Source: CAVXDP01 sp964562925
Lineage (GTDB): Archaea; Thermoproteota; Bathyarchaeia; 40CM-2-53-6; CAVXDP01
Reading direction: 5' to 3'
Length of the DNA: 23,105 bases
Assembly: GCA_964562925.1 (NCBI GenBank)
Contig: CAZLVF010000022.1
Span: 1 to 23,105 of the forward strand
Part shown: piece by piece, positions 13,792 to 21,826 of the stretch
Layout: each line of letters begins with the position of its first letter
Numbering within the stretch: the stretch's first letter is position 1
Position numbers and translations under genes: made by a program
Notes under the pieces: generated by a model
What the model was told of the DNA's origin: nothing
The model's database searches: none
What the model saw: the letters and a program-made list of their open reading frames with translations, nothing else

Positions 13792-16521
13792 CTACCTATA
13801 CTGGGCCGCGATATAGTAGAGCTTTACAACTCCACCAACTGAGACCAGTATCCCGAAGTTCAAGGTACCGTTCGCTGAACTCCAATAATAGACTTCCGAG
13901 GCGCCATATCTCTCGCAATAGTCGGTAATGAAATCATTGAGGGTTGCGCTTGCTCCGACCCATTGCGCCTCGTCAACGTATGTGAAATTACCCGTCCTGA
14001 TCTCGACGTTTGCGTTGATTGCAGTTGGGCTGGTGAGAAGGTAACCTTTCTCTGTGAATAGGGCTTTCAGCTTCTTCTCACGTTCTTTGTAGCCTAACTG
14101 GACTGGAACCCCACCTGAAATCGCGTAGTATGCCTGTGACGAGTCTGCTCCAACAGCTACTTTGGCCCCAGTTGTAGCGTCGACAACAGTGATGAACGCC
14201 ATCTTTGTGATTACAGCGTTTTGGACCTCCGTGTTTATGTAGACCGGGATGAAGTAGTAGAGGCGATTTCCGATCATGTACAGAAGGATGTTTCCCAGTC
14301 TGTAGTTTGGTAGAAGCGTCAGCTGTTGACGGACGTAGTCATCGGTCTCAAGTGCCTGTAAGGCGGCGGATGGCCCGATAAGTTGGGTTGTCGAGTTTGA
14401 TATGCTGTAGAGAACCAACGTTCCCAGGTGGTTGCCGCCATATGCTATGTACAGTCCAGCAAGGTTCCTTCCAGGAGACGCTTGGTACTCCACCAGTTGT
14501 ACACCGACAAAGTCAGCGCGACTTCCTGAAGTCACCAAAACATAGAGCACCTCTGTGGCTTCAGGTCGTTCGTAGAAGTCGGATCCCGATCGCCAGACGA
14601 ACGGATCGTCAACGTGGAATCGGAAGTCCACATCGAGTTGCCCGGGGTTATCGTGTGTTCCAAGCAGATCTTCGGGATAGCGCATCTGCGGCACGAGCCA
14701 ATCCGGTAGTGACTTCCAAGATGGATAGTAGTTCCTGTAGAAATCTACGAGAAAACCGTCGGGTTCGGCGACAACGTAGGGATACATGCGTCCATCTTCG
14801 ATGTCGACGAGAACAACTCCGAAGAACCTGAGGTAGTTGCTTACAGAGAATCCGGAGTGTATCGGGTAGTTGATGTAGACTTGGACTAGGTAGTATATAC
14901 GGTTCCCGTCAGTCACGAGATATGTCGCGCGGTCTGTAGCTAGCCCGTAGATGAGAACATCTTCGATCCTTTCATGAACATCTCGTTTGTGCAGCATCAT
15001 GATACTATCTTGCGGAGGGCTAAACGCAAACCCAACTTGCCCTTCTCTGACGAGGAACCAAAGCATCCTCTGCCATCCCGACAAGACGTAGTCAGGCTCT
15101 CCGGTGTATGAGGCGTTTCCAATCTCTTTGAATCCTCGAACATGAATATAGACGTCGTCGGACAGCTCTTCTCCGTAGTATATCGACGGTTCAGTCTTGA
15201 CGCCAAACGCGTCTTGGACACTAACGTACTCGCCGGTGTGACTGTCGATTACGATGATTCTTGCAGAGTGAGTGTATATCAGGTGGTGGCTGATCCAGTC
15301 CTCCGTTGGATAATTGATTGTTGTCGGGGCGGCCCAGTATTCGTGTCCGTTTAGATAGATAATATGCGACTCGCTCAACCGCATCCAGTTCACTCCAATC
15401 TGGTTCTTCATCTTCGTGTAGGATGCATCGTGGTCCCACTGCCTCACCAGCGAAAGTATTGTGCTGGTGTTTCCTGCAGGGAGATTTGAGAGAGGCTCGT
15501 TTAGGGTTCCTCCCAGACCTGCTACCCATCGCGTAACGTGGATCTGCTTCATGGTCGTGGGTTTCCATTCATACTCGGTCCAGTAGTTGTTCCAATTTAG
15601 GGAGTAGCCGACCACAAAGCCTAGGTTCACGATTAGTGTCAGAAACAATAGCAAACCCGTGAGGTAGACTGCCCACCTCCTGCGACGTGTCATCCCTATT
15701 GTTCGACTGATTATTCCGAACTGGAATGATGACGCCACTGCAATAAAACTGATAAAGACGACTAGAGCGATCAGGTAGTTGTTGGGTGTTGCCACGTTCA
15801 TGGCCCAGTAGGGCGCTCCGATAATCACTGCTAGAACGATAAGAGATAGTATCAAGAATAGGTCTCTCATCCACGCGTTTGTCCTGACACGGGTAAAGTC
15901 ACGCACCAACATGAGAATGAGCCTAAGAATAGCCACCAGAATAACCGCGCCTATGACATAATGGATCAAGCGGTACTGAACTTCCATAGTAGGTACCAGT
16001 GCAACAAGTTCCGTCCCGGGTACAGGAACCAAGGGGAGCATGAAAACCCTCAAGAGCTTCCCCCAATCTCCCATGCCGCTCTCCAACATTGCCACAACGA
16101 TTGTGAGGCTGCCAAAACTAGGTATACCATTGACTGTCGTAATTGCCGAGAAGGCGATACCCCACTTCACCACCTGCCAAATCAACCAAACAATCTTTCC
16201 ACCAAGTGAGACAACCTCCTCTTCACCCCTGATACGCGCAAAGGCTCCTCCAAGCGCCGAAAGACACTCGAAAAGGTGGCTTCTTCTTGGAAGAGGGTTA
16301 ATGAAGAGAAGAGCTAGAATTCCACTAACAATAAACGTCTTGTTATGATAGAAGTTTATCCCGAACCAGTCGAGGTTCGCCTTGGACGCGTACATAGACT
16401 GCAAAACCATCCAGTCCAAGTAAACGTACAGACCGTAGGCGATCACGCCCAAGAAAACTAATGCGACAATAACCCAACCGAAGAATCCTACAAGGCGAGG
16501 CGATGGTCCAGGTCGTTCCAT
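13792..16521 (-). CDS. UPF0182 (COG1615) large membrane protein
   Basis: 909 residues, ATG start, TAG stop. The N-terminal 320 residues hold about seven hydrophobic helices (for example VIVALVFLGVIAYGLYVYL, then AVILVAILRLILMLV). The remaining part is a large extracytoplasmic domain. The family signature is recognisable around residues 395-465, with the pattern W-x-x-x-H-L-x-Y-T-H (WISHHLIYTHSARIIVID) and PSIYYGEELSD. UPF0182 proteins of 900-1000 residues occur in many bacteria and some archaea; their function is not established. The frame continues past the TAG into 100 further codons with a membrane anchor, so the natural product may be 1010 residues. Its upstream neighbour is a truncated sugar-kinase fragment on the opposite strand. 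Confidence 0.83.
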   Translation of the reverse strand: MERPGPSPRLVGFFGWVIVALVFLGVIAYGLYVYLDWMVLQSMYASKANLDWFGINFYHNKTFIVSGILALLFINPLPRRSHLFECLSALGGAFARIRGEEEVVSLGGKIVWLIWQVVKWGIAFSAITTVNGIPSFGSLTIVVAMLESGMGDWGKLLRVFMLPLVPVPGTELVALVPTMEVQYRLIHYVIGAVILVAILRLILMLVRDFTRVRTNAWMRDLFLILSLIVLAVIIGAPYWAMNVATPNNYLIALVVFISFIAVASSFQFGIISRTIGMTRRRRWAVYLTGLLLFLTLIVNLGFVVGYSLNWNNYWTEYEWKPTTMKQIHVTRWVAGLGGTLNEPLSNLPAGNTSTILSLVRQWDHDASYTKMKNQIGVNWMRLSESHIIYLNGHEYWAAPTTINYPTEDWISHHLIYTHSARIIVIDSHTGEYVSVQDAFGVKTEPSIYYGEELSDDVYIHVRGFKEIGNASYTGEPDYVLSGWQRMLWFLVREGQVGFAFSPPQDSIMMLHKRDVHERIEDVLIYGLATDRATYLVTDGNRIYYLVQVYINYPIHSGFSVSNYLRFFGVVLVDIEDGRMYPYVVAEPDGFLVDFYRNYYPSWKSLPDWLVPQMRYPEDLLGTHDNPGQLDVDFRFHVDDPFVWRSGSDFYERPEATEVLYVLVTSGSRADFVGVQLVEYQASPGRNLAGLYIAYGGNHLGTLVLYSISNSTTQLIGPSAALQALETDDYVRQQLTLLPNYRLGNILLYMIGNRLYYFIPVYINTEVQNAVITKMAFITVVDATTGAKVAVGADSSQAYYAISGGVPVQLGYKEREKKLKALFTEKGYLLTSPTAINANVEIRTGNFTYVDEAQWVGASATLNDFITDYCERYGASEVYYWSSANGTLNFGILVSVGGVVKLYYIAAQYR

Positions 16522-16621
16522 ATAACCCTCAGTGACCTCGCGTGGAGATAGTTGACCACGGGTATATCAACTTGGGCCTTGTCAATCGACGCTAGATAGC
16601 CTAATACAATATCAAACGAGG

Positions 16622-16858
16622 CCCAACGCCATAGGCTTTGCAAATACAATAGACACTTACGGCCACGAAGTCATTACGATGAGCGGCGCCGTCACCCTTT
16701 CGAATCGCGATCTAATTCTTGAACTGATAAACCGCTTGGTGAGCCAATACGGTCCGAACGGGATACCGCGAATCAGTGTGACAAAACTGAGGGAAAACAT
16801 CGTGTTGAAAGGTGCTTTGGCGTTCGCAGGACCACTAGTGAAAATCCTGATGATTTGA
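16622..16858 (+). pseudogene. C-terminal remnant of a ROK-family sugar kinase-like gene
   Basis: An open frame without a proper start before the ATG at 16679 gives a coding-like C-terminus: AIGFANTIDTYGHEVITMSG, then AVTLSN, RDLILELINRLVSQYG and ENIVLKGALAFAGPLVKIL, ending in TGA. The layout (Asn-containing helix, strand ending in a Gly/Ser turn, then a late ENxVLxGAL motif) fits the end of ROK-type kinases/repressors. The 5' part is absent: the minus-strand UPF0182 gene starts about 100 bp away. It is probably left over from a rearrangement. Family assignment is by pattern only and moderate. Confidence 0.5.
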
Positions 16859-17004
16859 GTGTCCAGTATCGAATATATACCTTGTTCGGCGAAAGTGCAA
16901 GAGCCTAGAATATCAGCAAGAAACTAGAATCCCTAGGCTAATAGATATGTTCAAGAACAGCAATCCACGCAAAGAATGATGATTGCGAGTTCACTATGTC
17001 TGTT

Positions 17005-17010
17005 GGAGGG
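17005..17010 (+). promoter_or_regulatory. Shine-Dalgarno site deciding the start at 17018
   Basis: GGAGGG 7 nt before the ATG at 17018. It supports this start over an upstream in-frame ATG at 16976 that would add a poorly coding N-terminus. Confidence 0.55.
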
Positions 17011-17017
17011 ACGAGTA

Positions 17018-17233
17018 ATGTCCATAAAGGTGAAAGAGTGGTTGAAGCGACTTGGTATTGAGACAACTCATGAAGAGAGACTTGAGATCGATAGGGCAAT
17101 CGAGAGTATGACTGGCATCCCATGCGACGAGGCGGTAGGTACGTTCACTGAGCAACAGTTCATGGATCTTGTCAATGGAATAAAACGGAAAAAAGGTAAG
17201 CCTGTAAAGATCCTCGCAGAAGCTCTGGCGTAG
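17018..17233 (+). CDS. Hypothetical small helical protein
   Basis: 71 residues from the ATG with a good ribosome-binding site; TAG stop. The sequence is charged and helical (VKEWLKRLGIETTHEERLEI), with one Cys (GIPCDEAVGT) and a basic patch (NGIKRKKGKPVKI). No membrane segment and no family I recognise. Gene-like codon use and the strong Shine-Dalgarno site are the reasons for calling it. It stands alone in a gene-poor stretch. Confidence 0.6.
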   Translation: MSIKVKEWLKRLGIETTHEERLEIDRAIESMTGIPCDEAVGTFTEQQFMDLVNGIKRKKGKPVKILAEALA

Positions 17234-17687
17234 GCTCGTTCTGAAATCACAGAACAAAGCTGGTAGTCCCAGCTTTCATCTATAGACCCTAGAATGTGGG
17301 GCATTGGGGATGAAAGAGTTTTCTGACGTAGCTTCACGACTCCGAATCTTGGATTAGCCTCTTTGGATCGTGGATATGGTCCGCTTTTGAGGGTTTAATT
17401 CAACGCCCTTTCCCGTTAGAAGACCTGGCAACCTCAGCGATGCACGACTTCTACAAACAGTGCAACGTTGATGATGCGCTCACAACCCTCAGCCAGTATC
17501 TTTGGTATTCTGTAGAGTCCCTCGGTTCTTTCTATATATATAGATATCTAGCTTTCCAGCCGCTTTAAGGAAGAACTTCTCGATGTACTCTGGAATAAGT
17601 CAGTTCTCCTTTGCAATGTCTTGTCCTTTTTACAAAGCAAGAGTCTCTAGAATCATGTCGGGGGATGCTGAAATAGTATCGTCATCA
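17234..17687. other. Gene-poor region
   Basis: About 450 bp without a supported gene. One plus-strand frame (about 17340-17570) contains coding-like pieces such as HDFYKQCNVDDALTTLSQYL but lacks a convincing start, so a decayed gene is possible. An AT-rich tatatatatagatat run at about 17533-17548 could be a promoter but drives nothing I can name. Confidence 0.4.
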
Positions 17688-17960
17688 TCACGGTCTCGGT
17701 GAACGTGGCAGAATACTCTTTCTAGTGACATAGATGGTCTTTTCCATTAGCTTGACTTTCAGGCTATATCTTGCTTTTTCGTTCTGCTCAATTCTGGGGC
17801 ATCTCGATCTGAATGCGCGAGCAAGGTTCCCCGCTTCTTTAGCTGATCTGCATGTAACTTCGAAACCATCAATCACTCCCATCGAAACCAACATGAGCTT
17901 TCGATCTCGTTGACCGTAAGCGACACGCCTATCAAATGTTCCACGTCTATACACTTTCAA
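17688..17960 (-). CDS. Hypothetical small basic protein
   Basis: 90 residues, ATG start. Rich in Arg and Lys, with an alternating strand/helix pattern (GVIDGFEVTCRSAKEAGNLA and ARYSLKVKLMEKTIYVTRK) that looks like a compact alpha-beta fold, possibly nucleic-acid binding. I recognise no family, and there is no clear ribosome-binding site. Composition is more gene-like than the other frames in this region, but the call is weak. Confidence 0.4.
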   Translation of the reverse strand: MKVYRRGTFDRRVAYGQRDRKLMLVSMGVIDGFEVTCRSAKEAGNLARAFRSRCPRIEQNEKARYSLKVKLMEKTIYVTRKSILPRSPRP

Positions 17961-18278
17961 TCAGGATGACCTCTTTCGCTCCCTCGATGGAGATGCGCCT
18001 CGCGCTCCTCACTATGATTCCATGGTCGTTTGTACTGATAATGTTTAACGCAGCGTATCAGCGCCTAGATAGTAGCTTCCTCTTTCTCAATACCGTAAGA
18101 ACCATCAAGATTGTGGGTAGCAGTATAACCCTCACGTTGAGGTCAACATAGCCCAAACAATTTGCGGTCACCAATAATGAATTGAGCACTGCGTATTAAA
18201 CCGTGAATTGTCGACAGTGTTCGTGAGCGAACGCTTGGACCTCGTCCATCATAACAGCACAGGGCTGCATCGAGTTGT
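17961..18278. other. Intergenic region downstream of RuBisCO gene
   Basis: About 320 bp. Only short frames without family resemblance or start signals; no repeats or structured RNA that I can support. Confidence 0.4.
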
Positions 18279-19565
18279 CTATCTAAAAGTCGACATGCTC
18301 CAAGTTTCTAAGGCTCTTCTAAGTTCTTTTCGACTTTGCGCGGCCTCTTCGAGTTCGCCGCCGCTGATTGCCACATCAATAGCCTGTCTCAGAGCCGTCG
18401 CGCCCGCTCTGCCTCCGTCTGGATGTCCCCAGACCCCGCCTCCGGCCTGTATGATAATATCTGTTCCCACCATCCCAATTAATTCTGGAACTAGTCCCGG
18501 ATGGAGTCCTCCAGAACAGGTTGGTAGAACCGGCCGAACCTTTCCCCAATCTTGGCCCAGAGATGAAAGGTTGGGCTCGATCGTTCTCTTTTGGAGGTTA
18601 TCTCTTAGCGCTATTACCTCTTCGCGTGGAGACTCGAGTTTTCCTATCGCGGCACCTATGTGAAGTTGATCGACGCCGATTAGTCTAGCTACATCCGAGA
18701 CAGCTTGCATCGACATGCCGTGAAGACGGTTCCGTGTGAATGCGGCGTGAAATGCACGGTGAGCGTGGATCGCTAGCTTCAGGTCTTCACATTCCTCGCG
18801 CAGTGTTTGGAGAGCTGACCAGCCGGTTGTGAGTATGTCAACCATGACGTATTCGCCGCCCGCATCTGAAACAGCCTTGGCTCGACGAAGCATTTCACGA
18901 GTCTCAGCTGTTACGTTGATAAGGTAACTCTTGCGTTCTCCAGTCTCCTTTTCAGCTTTGTCTCGAAGGCTAAAGCATTCTCTCAGGCGTTCCTTAAACC
19001 TGTTGAACTTTTGAGAAGAGAGGTTCTCGTCATCTTTTAGGAGATCTATGCCGCCGATCCATGCGTGGTAGCCTACTCTTGCGTGTTCTCTCGCGGTCAG
19101 GCCTAACTTGGGCTTTGGAACCGTGGCGGTTAATGGCCTGTCTCTGACACGGAATATCTTTCGAATACCGGCGGTTCCGAGCAGCGGTCCTCGAAAAGAT
19201 CTAGCCAGTTTCTGCGGCCAGCGTATGTCTTCGAGCCGCAAGTTCTGGATAGCCTTCATTCCGAAGATATTCCCAGCTATCGAGCTGATTATCTGAGGCA
19301 TATTTCCAGGCTCGAATAGTTCGATCGGGTAGGCCACCTTTACCATGTCTGTCTCGATTTCATAGGCTTTAGCCATCAATTTTCGAATCCGAGGTTTCAT
19401 CGTCGTCAACTCGGTCCAAGTGCCGACTGATGACTCAGACGCCACCCGCCCCGCCCCATCCTCGATTGCAAAGCCTGACGCGGGTTGTACGCGAAAGAGG
19501 CAGAGAAGGTCGCTCCGGCCCGGGATGTAACCGCGGTCAACGAAATCTTGGTACCATTCACTCAT
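18279..19565 (-). CDS. rbcL: Ribulose-1,5-bisphosphate carboxylase, form III (archaeal)
   Basis: 428 residues, ATG start, TAG stop. All residues needed for carboxylation are present. From the N-terminal domain: Glu44 in VASESSVGTWT and Asn99 in SIAGNIFGM. From the barrel: Lys151 and Lys153 in TVPKPKLGL; the carbamylated Lys177 with Asp179 and Glu180 in GGIDLLKDDEN; His269-Arg270 in HAHRAFHAAF; loop 6 Lys309 in AAIGKLES; phosphate-binding SGGLHPG (351-357); and GGGVWGHPDG. It is thus an active RuBisCO, not a RuBisCO-like protein. Length and sequence style fit archaeal form III, which usually works in AMP/nucleoside salvage, turning ribulose-1,5-bisphosphate into 3-phosphoglycerate. No AMP phosphorylase or ribose-1,5-bisphosphate isomerase is in the window apart from the related MtnA. 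It follows thiL on the same strand after 137 bp, probably with its own promoter. Confidence 0.96.
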   Translation of the reverse strand: MSEWYQDFVDRGYIPGRSDLLCLFRVQPASGFAIEDGAGRVASESSVGTWTELTTMKPRIRKLMAKAYEIETDMVKVAYPIELFEPGNMPQIISSIAGNIFGMKAIQNLRLEDIRWPQKLARSFRGPLLGTAGIRKIFRVRDRPLTATVPKPKLGLTAREHARVGYHAWIGGIDLLKDDENLSSQKFNRFKERLRECFSLRDKAEKETGERKSYLINVTAETREMLRRAKAVSDAGGEYVMVDILTTGWSALQTLREECEDLKLAIHAHRAFHAAFTRNRLHGMSMQAVSDVARLIGVDQLHIGAAIGKLESPREEVIALRDNLQKRTIEPNLSSLGQDWGKVRPVLPTCSGGLHPGLVPELIGMVGTDIIIQAGGGVWGHPDGGRAGATALRQAIDVAISGGELEEAAQSRKELRRALETWSMSTFR

Positions 19566-19702
19566 CTGCGCTCACGTTTAATCCTACCAAGCCTCGTTTA
19601 AGTGTTCATGTACTCACTTTCGAAGGATAGACTCAGCCTTCGCGGAGTTGATCGAAAACTATCTGCGGAGGATCTGTTTGTTTTGGGTCATCGTACAACA
19701 GA

Positions 19703-20716
19703 TTAGTCGATGAAGTGTTCCCAGCCGACAGGTCTTATTCTGCTTGCTCTTGAACCTGGGGTTTTTAGGATCATGCGTTTCTCAAATGTGGTCTCGCCTA
19801 TCTTGTAGAGTGTTCCTCCGGCTCTGTTCGCAGCGCTCTTGGCCTTGCTCCATCTATCAGCGCGTACCGTGACCACGAGTCTGAACTCTTCACCACCGTA
19901 CAGCACGAGATCCTTCACATCTGTATTCGTAATCCTAGCAAACCTTTCTGCAAGTGGGCTTACCGGGAGATTTTCCACAGCAAAGCCTACCCGACTCATT
20001 CTGGAAAGCTCGCTCAGCGACCAAGCCAGACCATCGCTTGAATCGATCGAGGAGGTTACAACACCTGTTCTCGCCAAGGCTAGACCCATTTTCAACTGAG
20101 CTTCTGGCATGAGAACACTTCTCACAAGCCGCCTTCGAAGCCCGTTAGGCACTCTTGTCCTTTCGAGTATGACCCTAAGCCCGGCGGCAGTATCTCCGAA
20201 CAGTCCAGTGACGGCTAGGATGTCGCTAGGCTTAGCTCCGGCTCTTGGTATGATCTTGCCTTTTTGGGCCAGTCCGAACCCGACACAATCAATCACTATG
20301 TCCGTAGCCTCATCAGTATCTCCTCCTACGATGCATACGCCGTATTCTCTCGCTCCAGCCTCTAGTCCTCTCGCAAGTTGCTCTATGGATTCTTTAGGGA
20401 GTTCTCGAGGCATCCCGACGGATGTCAAGAGCGCGATTGGTCTAACACCTTTGGAAGCAAAGTCGCTTACTGCTACAACGACCGCTTTACGTCCAATCTG
20501 CCAAGGTGTCATTTCCTTCGGGGCATCTGTCCTGTCAACAAGCATATCCGATTTGAGGACGGCCAGTTTGCCTCGGCCTATATCGACCGCGGCAACATCA
20601 TCTCCGAAAGGCAGGGCCATCCTAGGCATTTTTCGGAAAGACCTGATGAAGATCTGGATGATCCTTCTTTCTCCTAGAGTCTTGGCGAGGGACAACAACG
20701 GTCCACCTATGGTCAA
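19703..20716 (-). CDS. thiL: Thiamine-monophosphate kinase
   Basis: 337 residues, ATG start, TAA stop. It phosphorylates thiamine monophosphate to the cofactor thiamine pyrophosphate using ATP. AIRS/PurM-fold motifs are in order: PFGDDVAAVDIGRGKL (Mg-ATP binding Asp pair), LKSDMLVDRTDAPKEMTP, VVAVSDFASKGVRPIALLTS, CIVGGDTDEATDIVIDC, and in the C-terminal half VVTSSIDSSDGLAWSLSELS and LVLYGGEEFRLVVTV. Length is normal. It is the first gene of the strand in this stretch. Tandem with RuBisCO but without an obvious metabolic link. Confidence 0.95.
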   Translation of the reverse strand: MTIGGPLLSLAKTLGERRIIQIFIRSFRKMPRMALPFGDDVAAVDIGRGKLAVLKSDMLVDRTDAPKEMTPWQIGRKAVVVAVSDFASKGVRPIALLTSVGMPRELPKESIEQLARGLEAGAREYGVCIVGGDTDEATDIVIDCVGFGLAQKGKIIPRAGAKPSDILAVTGLFGDTAAGLRVILERTRVPNGLRRRLVRSVLMPEAQLKMGLALARTGVVTSSIDSSDGLAWSLSELSRMSRVGFAVENLPVSPLAERFARITNTDVKDLVLYGGEEFRLVVTVRADRWSKAKSAANRAGGTLYKIGETTFEKRMILKTPGSRASRIRPVGWEHFID

Positions 20717-20902
20717 GGTTTGAAGTAGATCTAGATAGGTTCGAATAGAACAGGCTTGCGCTTCAAAAGCTCAGCGTAGGCCGTAGAATTTTACAGAAAG
20801 GCCGTGACAAGCGTCAAATAGGCCCCACATGCAATTCTTGTGGAAGGCAGTCTAGTTGTCACCAGTGGATTCTTAAGCCTCTGGGCAAAGTGAGAACCTC
20901 GT

Positions 20903-20999
20903 GCCCCGGTGGCTCAGCCTGGCAGATGCCGTAACTTCACCAGATAGCGACGGCTTCGTAAGCCGTAAGTCCCGGGATCGAAGCCCGGCCGGGGCTCCA
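20903..20999 (+). tRNA. tRNA-Thr (anticodon CGT) with a D-arm intron
   Basis: A 97-nt gene. Acceptor GCCCCGG/CCGGGGC, discriminator T as in archaeal tRNA-Thr, encoded CCA. The anticodon arm ACGGC-TTCGTAA-GCCGT has CGT at 20957-20959. Variable loop AAGTC, T arm CCGGG-ATCGAAG-CCCGG. The D arm is regular (GCTC, 9-nt loop, GAGC) only if about 20 nt at 20926-20945 are removed. A TATA-like ttcttaag lies about 30 bp upstream. Confidence 0.92.
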
Positions 21000-21279
21000 A
21001 AATCAAAGCCGATCTGTCGGGATTGCTTGATTTTGAAGGATTTGTTCCAGCAGGCACATTGGCTATGCCCTTGCTAAATTCCGTAACGTCGTTACAGGGC
21101 CTAGAAACAAGGCCAGCTAGCCAGGGCCTAGTTCTATCATTCGCAAGAAGAAGCGGTACCTCACTCTCAAACTGGCTCAATTTTCGGCGTATTCGAGAAA
21201 GCAACACACGCTCATAGCCATCGTTAAATTCGCTTCTATTCTTCAGAAAATCGTGTTCTATTCGACTCAACATTTTCAA
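20914..21279 (-). CDS. Conserved-looking hypothetical protein overlapping tRNA-Thr antisense
   Basis: 121 codons, ATG start (or the ATG two codons later). The N-terminal half, LSRIEHDFLKNRSEFNDGY then ERVLLSRIRRKLSQFE, resembles small archaeal proteins of unknown function that begin with this E-x-D-F-L ... Y-x-R-x-L-x-x-R-I-R-x-K pattern; this is recalled, not searched. The last about 30 residues (LEPRPGFDPGTYGLRSRRYL) are simply the complement of tRNA-Thr and are probably not selected as protein. Whether the protein is made to the end of this frame is unclear. Upstream is AT-rich non-coding sequence. Confidence 0.5.
   Translation of the reverse strand: MKMLSRIEHDFLKNRSEFNDGYERVLLSRIRRKLSQFESEVPLLLANDRTRPWLAGLVSRPCNDVTEFSKGIANVPAGTNPSKSSNPDRSALILEPRPGFDPGTYGLRSRRYLVKLRHLPG
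20926..20945 (+). other. tRNA-Thr(CGT) intron in the D stem, position 22/23 (about 20 nt)
   Basis: Central helix CTGG (20919-20922) with CCAG (20940-20943) is perfect, and the 3' bulge AT|A is canonical. The 5' bulge CAG would be cut after CA by the standard rule, but the D stem GAGC needs CAG|A, so the 5' edge is uncertain by one base or the bulge is relaxed. Confidence 0.72.
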
Positions 21280-21786
21280 TCACTTTCTTTTGCCCTCTTG
21301 CCTTCTGGCTTTGACGCTCACGTCTCTTACTTGTTTCGTAGAAGGCCTTAGCCAGTTCATTATACCTTGCTGCCTCTATGCTCTGTCCGGTCTTTACATC
21401 AATAGAACAAAAACCTATTGTCAGATTGAAAACAACAATGATCTGAGTCTTTTGGAGGATCAAGAACGTCCGGTAGTCCACATGCATGTTCAGCTAAACG
21501 TCAACTTATGGCGGGTCTGAGTGAGTGAGTCTATAAGGCTCAGACAATGTCTTGGCAAATGGTGAAAGTCTGCTACAGAAGTTTATATACACCCGTAAAT
21601 CGATGCGCGAATCTCCCACACCCGCTCTAGGTGATTGATGAAACGATCTGCCGCGAGAGTCATGGCCTGATCTTGGGCCGCTCTTTTTCCTAGTCACCAA
21701 ATCACATAGCAGGTATGACACCATAGCCAATCAATAATAGGTGTAGCACTACAATCCTTTTCTGAACTTTGACGCAGGCTACGATA
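21280..21786. other. Non-coding stretch upstream of the SDR gene
   Basis: About 500 bp. A minus-strand frame at 21236-21487 is Lys/Glu/Arg-rich (LAKAFYETSKRRERQSQKAR) but overlaps the previous gene and lacks start signals, so I do not call it. No repeat, tRNA or clear terminator seen. Confidence 0.4.
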
Positions 21787-21795
21787 GATATATTA
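21787..21795 (+). promoter_or_regulatory. TATA box of the SDR gene
   Basis: gatatatta, 32-40 bp before the ATG at 21827, in an AT-rich stretch. Good archaeal promoter spacing with a short leader. Confidence 0.6.
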
Positions 21796-21826
21796 ATGCA
21801 AAAAACGTGGTAATTGATGGAACCGT

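Noticed and set aside
14388..14831. 147-codon plus-strand frame opposite UPF0182
   Set aside because: Cys/Arg-rich random composition; shadow of the real gene.
20109..20723. 204-codon plus-strand frame opposite thiL
   Set aside because: Ser/Pro/Leu/Thr-rich shadow of the clear thiL gene on the other strand.
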